DNA of 6,235 nt from an uncultured Clostridium sp. (GCA_900555605.1 USLW01000128.1:1-6235), one strand, 5' to 3'; positions 1 through 5,743 are shown, counted from the stretch's first letter. Notes: a model not told the origin generated them from the letters alone. Program-made: numbers and translations.

Positions 1-872
1 CCACCAGCCGTATAGAACATGCTGCTGGCGATCCGGGCATTGTCCACTGCTTCAAGCTTCCGATCCTCGGAGTCGAACAGCTCCAGTACGCTGCCGTTTT
101 CGTCTGTCATGACCACCGTTTGATAGTATTCGCTGAGGTCCTCGCTGTCATCCTCATACAGATCACTGTCTGAAAAGCGCAGTGCGGCCAGCATCGTATC
201 TCCCAGATAGATTTCTACCTGATCGTTGCCGTTATCTTTTACCGTATACTGTAAAAAGGTTTTGGGATCCATGCCTGCGGGGTACGTAAATTCGTGATAC
301 GCAACACCCATTTTAAGTGCGTCCGGAATATAAGTCTTTATTGCAATTTTTACAGAATTTTCACCTGGAAAAATCCCGATTCCGCTGCCGCCCATATAAG
401 AGGCGCCTTTTTTCATCGCATCCAGATACCAGTCCGACTCAAAAAAATGAATATGCATTTTGATGGGATTGGAAGCAGAATATTCTGAATGGAAGGGATT
501 TTCGCGAAGCGCCGGTTCTGCTGCACGCACAAAGAAGCCTACACGCTCGAAGCTGCTTGTCAGGCGGATCTTAATCTGAAAGAGATACGCCTCTCCATCG
601 TACATGACATAAGGCGATATAATCTGGGAGTACCCATTCAGCCGCAAAAAACGGTTTTCTCCTTCTTCGCATACCGCGGGGGCGTCACCCGCTGGATGCA
701 GGTAACTCCATTCCGCAGCAAAATCTGTATCCGAAACGGAGCCGACGTCCATCGAAGCAAAATCTGCTTGATCCAAAATCTCCATTTCCGAAGGCTCCTC
801 CGCAGAAGAAACTCCCAAAACGAACGAAAGCAAAAATACTGTCAGAAAACATAACAATACACTTTTTTTCAT
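1..872 (-). CDS. Secreted protein of unknown function, N-terminal part (3' end beyond window)
   Basis: I do not recognise this family. The reading frame is open for 290 codons from the ATG at 872 to the window edge, with no stop. The start is supported by GGAGG five bases upstream. Residues 1-24 form a signal peptide (MKK, a hydrophobic run rich in Leu, Phe and Val, then VSSA before EEP), so the product is probably exported. C8 lies inside the hydrophobic core and does not form a lipobox. The mature part is acidic and rich in aromatic and beta-prone segments (for example FLRLNGYSQIISP, YLFQIKIRL, VGFFVRAAEP, QVEIYLGDTMLAALRF). This would suit a beta-sandwich, concanavalin-A or carbohydrate-binding-like fold, but that is inference from composition. 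It follows the ytxC unit on the same strand after a 132-base gap that holds its own promoter candidate, so it is probably a separate unit. Confidence 0.8.
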   Translation of the reverse strand, partial: MKKSVLLCFLTVFLLSFVLGVSSAEEPSEMEILDQADFASMDVGSVSDTDFAAEWSYLHPAGDAPAVCEEGENRFLRLNGYSQIISPYVMYDGEAYLFQIKIRLTSSFERVGFFVRAAEPALRENPFHSEYSASNPIKMHIHFFESDWYLDAMKKGASYMGGSGIGIFPGENSVKIAIKTYIPDALKMGVAYHEFTYPAGMDPKTFLQYTVKDNGNDQVEIYLGDTMLAALRFSDSDLYEDDSEDLSEYYQTVVMTDENGSVLELFDSEDRKLEAVDNARIASSMFYTAG

Positions 873-901
873 GGTATCCTCCATCCTTTCAAAAATTTTT
901 A

Positions 902-924
902 CGTGAAAAAGTATCTTTCTCACG
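902..924 (-). other. Stem-loop in the ytxC / secreted-gene intergenic region
   Basis: On the minus strand CGTGAGAAAG and CTTTTTCACG pair over 10 bp, with one G-U, around an ATA loop. The run of T that follows is delayed (TAAAAATTTTT), so it is not a textbook terminator. It could be a weak terminator for the ytxC unit, which otherwise shows none, or a leader structure of the secreted-protein gene, since it lies between the candidate promoter and the Shine-Dalgarno. Confidence 0.4.
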
Positions 925-944
925 CGAAGCACTTACTAAACTTC

Positions 945-972
945 ATTATATTCCGAGGAAAGACAAATACTA
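945..972 (-). promoter_or_regulatory. Candidate promoter of the secreted-protein gene (sigma-E-like or sigma-A -10)
   Basis: Read on the minus strand, TAGTATT (972-966) is followed after 13 bases by AATATAAT (952-945). Against the mother-cell sigma-E consensus KMATATT / CATACAHT this matches 6 of 7 and 6 of 8 positions. The -10 also contains a perfect sigma-A TATAAT, but no convincing TTGACA lies 16-18 bases upstream. Either reading is possible. The start site would be near 938, about 65 bases before the ATG. Confidence 0.3.
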
Positions 973-1004
973 TTCAAAAAGTCCATATCATACCCTGCAA
1001 AAGT

Positions 1005-1823
1005 TCATTCCATAATCACGCGGCCTGCAAAAATACTTTTTATGGTTTCGATCAGCTGCGGATTTCCGCTCAGCTTTTCATTATGCAGAAAAATTTTATG
1101 GGGCGCCATGGTCACAAGCGAGGTGATCACCAGATCATCGCTGTCCTCCACATCCGTTAATTCCCCGCAGCCGGTCTGATCTACAAAATCATGTATATAA
1201 TGATAAGTAATATCTGTGCCGTCGGCGTCCAGGATATGGTGGCAGCCCGCGGCATCCGCAACAAAATGGACTTCCTCAAGGGCAGGCTCCTGCAGCGCCA
1301 CAAAGCTTTGCAGCAGTTCAATAAAAGCGTGATACTCCTGTTCACATACCATATCCTTCAAATAAAGCTCAGCAGCCGTATCGATTTCACCGAGCAGGTC
1401 CCGCAGCTGAAATGCAGTAAAGCCGCGAAGCACTAAAACATGAGAACCTTTGCAGAAGGCGGCCAGCCTTGTCTGTATCACACCGTTTTTTCCCGCAGCA
1501 CTTCCTTCTTCAAAATCCGCACAGCCCCGGACAAACCGCACAGCCTTGTCCGCAACCTGACGGATATCATAGGGAATATCCATTTCAAACAGACTTTTAT
1601 TTCTGACAAAAGCCTTTACACGGCTGACTGCGTAATCCGTCATATGTGCCGACCATAAAAAATCCGCGAGGACCCGGCAGAAATCCTGTGTCTCCCCCGG
1701 CGTGGCGCCAAAATGACAGCAGATCCATTCCCCGCCCTCGTCATCCGTTAAAAACAGATGCTCCCGTAATTGCTTCATCAGCACCTTTTTATATTTTCCA
1801 GCCGCAATACTCATCCCAACCAT
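1005..1823 (-). CDS. ytxC: YtxC family putative sporulation protein
   Basis: The product is a 272-residue member of the YtxC-like sporulation family, a Firmicutes family whose biochemical role is unknown to me. Support comes mainly from the C-terminal half: EYHAFIELLQSFVALQEP, then EEVHF, then ILDADG, and a hallmark tail around DLVITSLVTMAPHKIFLH ending in ETIKSIFAGRVIME. Length is close to that of the Bacillus protein. No signal peptide or membrane segment is visible. I chose the ATG at 1823 because GGAGGG lies 11 bases upstream. A TTG at 1850 in the same frame, with GAGG five bases upstream, would add nine residues, and an ATG at 1814 is also possible. The gene follows the DUF6873 gene within 7-34 bases, depending on the start, so the two are probably co-transcribed. 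Confidence 0.85.
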   Translation of the reverse strand: MVGMSIAAGKYKKVLMKQLREHLFLTDDEGGEWICCHFGATPGETQDFCRVLADFLWSAHMTDYAVSRVKAFVRNKSLFEMDIPYDIRQVADKAVRFVRGCADFEEGSAAGKNGVIQTRLAAFCKGSHVLVLRGFTAFQLRDLLGEIDTAAELYLKDMVCEQEYHAFIELLQSFVALQEPALEEVHFVADAAGCHHILDADGTDITYHYIHDFVDQTGCGELTDVEDSDDLVITSLVTMAPHKIFLHNEKLSGNPQLIETIKSIFAGRVIME

Positions 1824-1857
1824 GCCTAAAAAATCCCTCCACAGCAGCAATATGGCC

Positions 1858-2592
1858 TCACCCCATTATATGCCCGCGGAAAGTGCATGGTTCTGCCGTT
1901 TCAAATACCGCAATGCCTCCGATATCCTCCGGAGGCTGTGCTGTCAGCTCCCGCAGTGCGGTTCCCGGCGGCAGGCAGGAATGTAAATTCCGGTCTGCCG
2001 TGCCATGAAGCAGAAATCCCAAGTCCGGATCATAGCCCGAACAGCCGCCGATCAGACCATGGTCATAGCCTCTCAGCAGAATTCGATCTGTTCCTATATA
2101 ATAACGGCACGAAATGCCATGTGCTTGCGCTGCCCGTAAAATGCCCCGGTCAGATGTTACAAGCCAATCCGTTCCAACAGCAACAGACGAACACCCGGCG
2201 TATCCCTGCTTCACGTGGACAAATACCGAAGCGGCATCTGACCGGGCCGCAAGGGTCCGGATCAGCCCATCGGTATAATGGGTGTTATGGAAATACATTC
2301 TGCCCACTTTCAAAATGTTGTATGCAATATTTCCGGGATATTTCCCGCTTAAGCAGGAAGCGCCTTTCTGAACCGAGATACCGTATGCCGACAGCGCCTC
2401 CATTGCCGCTTCATCTGTCCCGGGCGCAAAGATTGCTGTCGATTGGTTAATTTTTGCCACCTGCATGTCCGCATGGCATTGCTCCGGCCGCGGTAAAATA
2501 GGATTTGCCCGCAATTCGATGACAGCACCCAATTCGGAAAGCGTCTGTTTTGCGGTATCGCAGGCATATTGACTTAATAAAAAAACTTTCAT
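1858..2592 (-). CDS. DUF6873 family protein with GME (pentein-type) fold
   Basis: The 244-residue product fits the DUF6873 family, described as having the fold of guanidino-group-modifying enzymes (five-blade alpha/beta propeller). I recognise it by ordered motifs: HADMQV (40-45), KYPGNIAYN (84-92), HVKQGYAGCSS (126-136), VTSDRGI (145-151), GYDHGLIGGCSG (175-186) and EDIGGI (222-227). Repeated GYD and DIGG-type turns suit a propeller. Candidate active-site residues are H40, D42, C134 and C184, but I cannot assign catalysis, and no reaction is known to me for this family. No signal peptide is seen, so it is probably cytosolic. The ATG at 2592 has only a weak upstream ribosome site (ATCGGA adjacent; GGAAAGG 16 bases off). 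It is the first gene of a unit with ytxC, which suggests a sporulation-linked role by association only. Confidence 0.8.
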   Translation of the reverse strand: MKVFLLSQYACDTAKQTLSELGAVIELRANPILPRPEQCHADMQVAKINQSTAIFAPGTDEAAMEALSAYGISVQKGASCLSGKYPGNIAYNILKVGRMYFHNTHYTDGLIRTLAARSDAASVFVHVKQGYAGCSSVAVGTDWLVTSDRGILRAAQAHGISCRYYIGTDRILLRGYDHGLIGGCSGYDPDLGFLLHGTADRNLHSCLPPGTALRELTAQPPEDIGGIAVFETAEPCTFRGHIMG

Positions 2593-2628
2593 TCCGATAA
2601 AAAAACGACCTTTCCATTATTTTCTTTT

Positions 2629-2656
2629 ATTTTAATCGTTCTTTCCAAAAAATCAA
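2629..2656 (-). promoter_or_regulatory. Candidate sigma-A promoter for the DUF6873-ytxC unit
   Basis: On the minus strand TTGATT (2656-2651), a 16-base spacer and TAAAAT (2634-2629) resemble a vegetative promoter. The start would fall near 2622, about 30 bases before the ATG. The region is AT-rich, so a chance match is possible. It overlaps the divergent promoter candidate of the DUF378 gene. Confidence 0.35.
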
Positions 2657-2657
2657 T

Positions 2658-2686
2658 GGATATTATTATTCGCCGCGGGGATTCTA
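2658..2686 (+). promoter_or_regulatory. Candidate forespore (sigma-F/G-like) promoter for the DUF378 gene
   Basis: GGATA (2658-2662), a 17-base spacer and GATTCTA (2680-2686) match the forespore pattern GHATR / CATnnTA at four of five positions in each element. The spacing is identical to that of the SASP promoter candidate downstream. The start would be near 2693, giving a 45-base leader. Confidence 0.35.
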
Positions 2687-2738
2687 ATCAATGGCGGTTT
2701 GTATTGAGAACTACTGCCGGAAAGGAGCTGATTACAGA

Positions 2739-2957
2739 ATGGCTAGAACAGGATTAGATAGATTTGCATTGATATTAATCATTATCGGTGCACTCAACTG
2801 GCTTGCAGTTGGTCTATTTCAGTTCGATGTAGTTGCTGCTCTGTTTGGCGGCGTCGCATCTACCGTAAGCAGAATCATTTATTCTGTTGTTGGTGTCGCG
2901 GGTATCTATTCAATCAGTCTGTTGTTTAGAAACAGCCCCGCAGATGTCAGAGATTAA
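2739..2957 (+). CDS. DUF378 family small membrane protein
   Basis: A 72-residue protein of the DUF378 family (YuzA-like), whose function is not known. Two membrane helices are visible: residues 9-28, containing the family signature GALNWLAVGLF (17-27), and about 45-63, containing IIYSVVGVAGIYSI. The loop FDVVAALFGG between them is typical. It should sit in the cytoplasmic or forespore membrane as a two-helix hairpin. I placed the start at the ATG at 2739, which follows AAAGGAG by 11 bases and gives the family's usual N-terminus (MARTGLDRF). An in-frame ATG at 2691 would add 16 polar residues not typical of the family and has no ribosome site. No terminator is seen before the SASP gene 94 bases on, so readthrough into it is possible. 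Confidence 0.88.
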   Translation: MARTGLDRFALILIIIGALNWLAVGLFQFDVVAALFGGVASTVSRIIYSVVGVAGIYSISLLFRNSPADVRD

Positions 2958-2970
2958 ACACGAATTTCCA

Positions 2971-2999
2971 GTATGATTTACTGAATGCGGTGAATAATA
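2971..2999 (+). promoter_or_regulatory. Candidate sigma-G promoter of the SASP gene
   Basis: GTATG (2971-2975), a 17-base spacer and AATAATA (2993-2999) fit the late-forespore pattern GHATR / CATnnTA, with one mismatch in the -10. SASP genes of this type are known sigma-G targets. The start site would be near 3006, just at the stem of the leader hairpin. Confidence 0.5.
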
Positions 3000-3003
3000 T
3001 GAC

Positions 3004-3027
3004 TACCGGCAGCAAGAAACGCCGGTA
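3004..3027 (+). other. Hairpin at the 5' end of the SASP leader
   Basis: TACCGGC and GCCGGTA form a perfect 7-bp stem around the ten-base loop AGCAAGAAAC. There is no T run after it, so it is not a terminator. With the predicted start near 3006 it would form at the very 5' end of the transcript, ten bases before the GGAGG ribosome site. Such 5' stems are known to protect some Firmicutes mRNAs; that role here is inference. Confidence 0.5.
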
Positions 3028-3051
3028 TTGAATAGCGGAGGTATTAGAAAG

Positions 3052-3249
3052 ATGGCTAATAGCAAAAGTAAAACTGACTTCGATAAAATGAAGTACGAGA
3101 TTGCCAGAGAAACCGGAATTAATCTGAAGGAAGGCTACAATGGCGATTTAACTTCTAAAGAGGCTGGAACAATCGGTGGAAACATCGTGCGTAAAGTGTT
3201 TGAAAGCTATACCGGAAACAACTATTTCACAGGTTCTAAGAATCAGTAA
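3052..3249 (+). CDS. Alpha/beta-type small acid-soluble spore protein (SASP)
   Basis: A 65-residue spore DNA-binding protein. SASPs of this type coat forespore DNA, protect it from UV and heat, and are degraded by the GPR protease in germination. Both family blocks are present: KYEIARETG (14-22), holding the GPR site between E16 and I17, and the second helix block from LTSKEAGTIGGNIVRKVFE (33-51). Length is in the usual 60-70 range. I chose the ATG at 3052, placed ten bases after GGAGG; an in-frame TTG at 3028 lies upstream of that site and would only add leader. It is the only SASP gene seen here, preceded by a sigma-G-like promoter and a leader hairpin and followed by a terminator. The family call is firm; which paralogue (alpha or beta) cannot be told. 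Confidence 0.95.
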   Translation: MANSKSKTDFDKMKYEIARETGINLKEGYNGDLTSKEAGTIGGNIVRKVFESYTGNNYFTGSKNQ

Positions 3250-3351
3250 TGAATCGCAAACCGGATCTATGGGTCGGAACGATTCCATGCTGGTCTGAGA
3301 ATCCGAAAGATCAATAAATCTTAATAGTTATATTCCGCAAGGTATGAAAAT

Positions 3352-3387
3352 AATCCGGGGGGATCTGGTGTCCGCCCGGATTTTCTT
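3352..3387 (+). terminator. Rho-independent terminator after the SASP gene
   Basis: AATCCGGG (3352-3359) pairs with CCCGGATT (3375-3382); an inner GGA/TCC pair shortens the loop, and the T-rich tract TTTTCTT follows. It lies 102 bases after the SASP stop. Upstream A residues could also give weak termination from the other strand. Confidence 0.75.
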
Positions 3388-3431
3388 ATGGCCCTGCAAG
3401 GCAGGTCTGCTGCAATCACGTTTCTTCGGAG

Positions 3432-3460
3432 GCATATTTTATGCTCCGGTTCCATACATA
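3432..3460 (+). promoter_or_regulatory. Sigma-E (mother-cell) promoter of the Cys-rich gene
   Basis: GCATATT (3432-3438) is a perfect match to the sigma-E -35 consensus KMATATT. After exactly 14 bases, CATACATA (3453-3460) matches 7 of 8 positions of CATACAHT. The start would be near 3467, about 39 bases before the ATG at 3506. No sigma-A promoter of similar quality is visible in the gap between the SASP terminator and the gene. Confidence 0.6.
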
Positions 3461-3505
3461 ATGAAAGAATACATCTTCCTTTTGGCTTGAAAGGACCGGA
3501 CCCAT

Positions 3506-3766
3506 ATGAAAATTCTGCTGTTTGTGATTCTTGCACTGATTGTTTTCGGACCGGAGCTGATGCCGCGCTGCGACTGCTGCGGCAGACTGAAGCCGCGTTT
3601 CCGTTTTCGCTACCACGTATGCGTCAGCGGAAGGCTTTCCCGAAAAGGGAATCTTTCTCTGTGCAGGCATTGCTGCGAGGCGGAGGATATTCAGTCACTC
3701 TCCGCCTACCGGAAAAGGAAGGAAATCGAAGATCGCTGGAAATACAAAGTTCGTTGGCAATTATGA
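3506..3766 (+). CDS. Small Cys-rich membrane-anchored protein, probable sporulation gene
   Basis: I do not recognise a named family. The 86-residue product starts with a hydrophobic helix (residues 2-15, ILLFVILALIVFG) followed by PELMPR, without a clear signal-peptidase site, so a membrane anchor is likelier than secretion. Seven cysteines follow: CxCC at 22-25, C39, and CxxCC at 53-57. The two pairs, about 30 residues apart, look like a treble-clef or zinc-ribbon metal site. The C-terminal third is strongly basic and helical. Positive charge after the helix suggests the Cys domain stays on the cytoplasmic side. AAAGGA lies ten bases before the ATG. Codon use resembles the neighbours, which supports this frame over the overlapping longer ones. 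The sigma-E-type promoter implies mother-cell expression. It converges on mazF, with 28 bases between the stops. Confidence 0.7.
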   Translation: MKILLFVILALIVFGPELMPRCDCCGRLKPRFRFRYHVCVSGRLSRKGNLSLCRHCCEAEDIQSLSAYRKRKEIEDRWKYKVRWQL

Positions 3767-3794
3767 AAAACCGCCCTGCGCTGTCTATGTATTT

Positions 3795-4142
3795 CTAAAG
3801 CTCTATCAATCCCAGACTGATCTGAAGCGCTCTATTGATTCGCTTCATCAGCACTTCATCCAGCCTGCAGACCCTCTCCCGCAGTCTCTTTTTATCAATG
3901 GTCCGCAGCTGCTCCAATAATACCACGGAATCCTTTGACAGCCCGTATTCTGAAGCGGACAGCTCCAGATGCGTCGGCAGCTTTGATTTATTTATTTGGG
4001 AAGTTACAGCCGCGACAATGATCGTCGGGCTGTATTTGTTCCCAATATCATTCTGTATTACAAGGACCGGACGGATTCCGCCCTGCTCAGAACCCACTAC
4101 AGGGCTCAGATCTGCATAATAAATATCACCGCGCTTTACCAA
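3795..4142 (-). CDS. mazF: MazF/NdoA-type endoribonuclease toxin
   Basis: A 115-residue MazF-family toxin that cuts single-stranded mRNA at short sequences; the close Bacillus and Clostridioides relatives cut UACAU. Resemblance to B. subtilis NdoA is strong throughout: [21 protein letters not shown] at the N-terminus, RPVLVIQND, and [13 protein letters not shown]. The catalytic pair appears as R24 (in GGIRPV) and T47 (in AAVTS). I set the start at the TTG at 4142, nine bases after AGGAG; the reading frame stays open further upstream, but that part overlaps mazE and has no homology to the family. The gap to the mazE stop is 19 bases, so the two are co-transcribed. The weak TTG start should lower toxin yield against its antitoxin. 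UACAU occurs four bases after the stop but I found none within the gene. Confidence 0.95.
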   Translation of the reverse strand: MVKRGDIYYADLSPVVGSEQGGIRPVLVIQNDIGNKYSPTIIVAAVTSQINKSKLPTHLELSASEYGLSKDSVVLLEQLRTIDKKRLRERVCRLDEVLMKRINRALQISLGLIEL

Positions 4143-4161
4143 AATAATCAACTCCTGAATT

Positions 4162-4413
4162 TTAATACCTGGGCCAGACCTCCTGGTCCGCCGCTGTAAA
4201 CTCTTCGGCAACCACAAGATTCAAAGCCGCCATCTCCTGATAACCGCGTATCAGGCTTTCCCGGATCTCAGCTTTTTTTCTTTCTGCCAAATAATAGCGC
4301 ATCGCTTCCCGGACACATTCGCTTCTCGTGATATTGTCCATGGATGCCAGAGAATCCACCTCGTGAAGAAGACTCTCAGGAAGAGTAATCAGTACTTTCT
4401 TGACTGCTGCCAT
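4162..4413 (-). CDS. mazE: MazE/EndoAI-type ribbon-helix-helix antitoxin
   Basis: An 83-residue antitoxin of the CopG/Arc ribbon-helix-helix type found with NdoA-like toxins in Firmicutes. The DNA-binding part is N-terminal: strand VKKVLITLP (4-12), helix about 13-24, turn, and helix [17 protein letters not shown] (29-45). The C-terminal part, with [11 protein letters not shown] (56-66) and then acidic residues, resembles the toxin-binding tail of B. subtilis EndoAI. The dimer should block MazF and may repress its own promoter, as in other such modules. The ATG at 4413 follows GGAGGG by six bases, a strong site in contrast to the TTG start of mazF. It lies 163 bases downstream of alr and has its own promoter. 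Confidence 0.93.
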   Translation of the reverse strand: MAAVKKVLITLPESLLHEVDSLASMDNITRSECVREAMRYYLAERKKAEIRESLIRGYQEMAALNLVVAEEFTAADQEVWPRY

Positions 4414-4479
4414 CTTTCACCCTCCAATCAGATTGTATCCAATTTTACGATTCCGAATACATCAAATTCTATGACTTTT

Positions 4480-4513
4480 CGTAAAATAAAAGACGTATCG
4501 TCTCTTTCTTACG
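4480..4513 (-). other. Imperfect hairpin at the start of the mazE leader
   Basis: On the minus strand CGTAA-GA-AAGAGACG pairs with CGTCTTTT-ATT-TTACG around an ATA loop: 13 bp with one G-U and one internal loop. It begins about where the mazEF transcript should start (near 4512), so it could be a 5' stabilising stem. The TTTTATTTT after the inner stem also allows partial termination. Confidence 0.4.
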
Positions 4514-4515
4514 GT

Positions 4516-4552
4516 CAGATTATATATCCTTTCGGATATACAGGTCAATCTG
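4516..4552. promoter_or_regulatory. Candidate operator: nested inverted repeats in the mazEF promoter
   Basis: TATATCC (4523-4529) and GGATATA (4534-4540) form a perfect inverted repeat with a four-base centre, inside the promoter spacer and touching the -10. An outer pair, CAGATT (4516-4521) and AATCTG (4547-4552), brackets it. Ribbon-helix-helix antitoxins bind such repeats, so MazE autorepression is a natural reading. Confidence 0.45.
4519..4548 (-). promoter_or_regulatory. Sigma-A promoter of mazEF
   Basis: On the minus strand TTGACC (4548-4543), an 18-base spacer and a perfect TATAAT (4524-4519) form a good vegetative promoter, the best in the window. The start would be near 4512, about 100 bases before the mazE ATG. 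It lets the toxin-antitoxin pair be expressed apart from nnr-alr; no clear terminator separates alr from it. Confidence 0.65.
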
Positions 4553-4576
4553 TAAACACTGGCAAAACAGCAAATT

Positions 4577-5743
4577 TTACTGATTGATCAAATAATTCAA
4601 AATTTTAACAGTCGTTCCATTCTCAATGTATTGTCTCGGAACACGCTTTCCGATAATGCATACAATCTCATAATTTACGGTTCCAGCCAAAGCGGCAATG
4701 TCATCGATGGAAATCCGGTTTCCGTTTTGTTCCCCGAACAAAACGGCCTCGTCTCCGGTTTTCACATGCGCAATGCCTGTCACGTCCGCCAGGCACTGAT
4801 CCATACAGATCCGTCCCCTGATAGGCGCAATTTTACCGCCCATCAACACATACGATTTGTTTCCCAGCAGACGCGGATAGCCGTCTGCATATCCCACCGG
4901 AATCGTTGCGATCATACTGGGCTTCTCGGTCCGGTATGTACAGCCGTAGCTGAGCGACGTTCCCGCAGGAACGGATTTTACCAGCGAGGTTCTGGCTTTG
5001 AGCATCATGGCCGGCCGCAGATCGATATCGTATCCCCGCGTAACTGCCGACGGATGCAGGCCGTATAAAATAATGCCCGCACGCACCATATTCAGGTGCA
5101 TATGGGGAAACCGAATCATCGCCGCGCTGTTGGCCGCATGCCGGATCGGAATATGAATGCCTTCCCGCTCAAGTGCATCACAAATATTGCAAAATTTTAC
5201 AAATTGCTGTTCCGTATAAGGATCCACCTCATCCGATACCGCAAAATGTGTAAAAATACCTTCTATCTCCAGGCCCGGCAGCGTGCTGATATGCCGCACC
5301 GCTTCCACTGCCTCATCTGTTTCAAATCCCACACGGCCCATACCTGTATCAATTTTAATATGAACCTTCATTTTTTTTCCGGCTTCCGCAGCCTTTTTAG
5401 AAAGAATTTCAGCAAAGCCATATGTGAAAACGGTCTGCGTGATGTCATAGCGAAGGATTTCATCCGCCCTGAGGGGCTCCACGTCGCTCAGAATGAGGAT
5501 CGGCGCTTTGATTCCGCTGTTTCTGAGCTGGATGGCCTCATCCAGCATGGAAACTGCCAATCTGCTTACCCCGTTTCCTAAAATCGTGTGGGCAACTTCC
5601 ACCGCGCCGTGTCCGTAACCATCCGCTTTTACAACGCCCATTACTTCCGCTTCCGGCCGCGTGATTCTTCTGATCTCCCTTGCATTGTGCGCAATATTGT
5701 CCAAGCTGATTTCTGCCCAGCATCTGCCGTTATATTTTATCAT
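4577..5743 (-). CDS. alr: Alanine racemase
   Basis: A full-length 388-residue PLP-dependent fold-III alanine racemase that interconverts L- and D-alanine for peptidoglycan synthesis, in the cytosol. The PLP lysine is K39 in VVKADGYGHGA. R137 (GMGRVGF), H202/N205/S206 (HAANSA), R221 (the MVRAG arginine facing the pyridine nitrogen) and the catalytic tyrosine Y266 in SLSYG are all present, followed by GYADGYPR (284-291) and RICMDQ (311-316). Length matches the family. The ATG at 5743 has AGGAG 12 bases upstream, rather far. It overlaps the end of the hydrate dehydratase gene by 14 bases, which suggests coupled translation. Two overlapping UACAU pentamers fill most of the space between ribosome site and start codon. 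The order nnr-alr-mazE-mazF is conserved in Firmicutes. Confidence 0.97.
   Translation of the reverse strand: MIKYNGRCWAEISLDNIAHNAREIRRITRPEAEVMGVVKADGYGHGAVEVAHTILGNGVSRLAVSMLDEAIQLRNSGIKAPILILSDVEPLRADEILRYDITQTVFTYGFAEILSKKAAEAGKKMKVHIKIDTGMGRVGFETDEAVEAVRHISTLPGLEIEGIFTHFAVSDEVDPYTEQQFVKFCNICDALEREGIHIPIRHAANSAAMIRFPHMHLNMVRAGIILYGLHPSAVTRGYDIDLRPAMMLKARTSLVKSVPAGTSLSYGCTYRTEKPSMIATIPVGYADGYPRLLGNKSYVLMGGKIAPIRGRICMDQCLADVTGIAHVKTGDEAVLFGEQNGNRISIDDIAALAGTVNYEIVCIIGKRVPRQYIENGTTVKILNYLINQ

Noticed and set aside
1424..1433. Direct 10-base repeat GCGAAGCACT, also at 924-933
   Set aside because: Only two short copies 500 bases apart, one in coding sequence; probably chance.
2691..2738. Upstream ATG for the DUF378 gene
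   Set aside because: The extra 16 residues are not typical of the family and have no ribosome site; AAAGGAG supports the ATG at 2739.
3251..3285. Inverted repeat GAATCG / CGATTC just after the SASP stop
   Set aside because: Six-base arms with a 23-base loop and no T run; the structure at 3352-3387 is a far better terminator.
3416..3670. Minus-strand 84-codon frame antisense to the Cys-rich gene
   Set aside because: No recognisable motif and low-complexity Ala/Gln/Arg content typical of a shadow frame.
3767..3794. Possible terminator between the convergent Cys-rich gene and mazF
   Set aside because: A T run follows GGCGG on the minus strand, but the stem before it is only about three base pairs, so I do not call it.
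3388..3798. A 136-codon plus-strand frame overlapping the Cys-rich gene
   Set aside because: It begins right after the SASP terminator, ahead of the sigma-E promoter, with no ribosome site, and its product shows no motif or coherent domain. The 86-codon frame has a ribosome site, a hydrophobic N-terminus and paired cysteines.
4143..4217. N-terminal extension of mazF upstream of the TTG at 4142
   Set aside because: It overlaps the end of mazE, shows no family similarity, and lies before the AGGAG ribosome site at 4152-4156. A TTG at 4151 abuts that site with no spacing.
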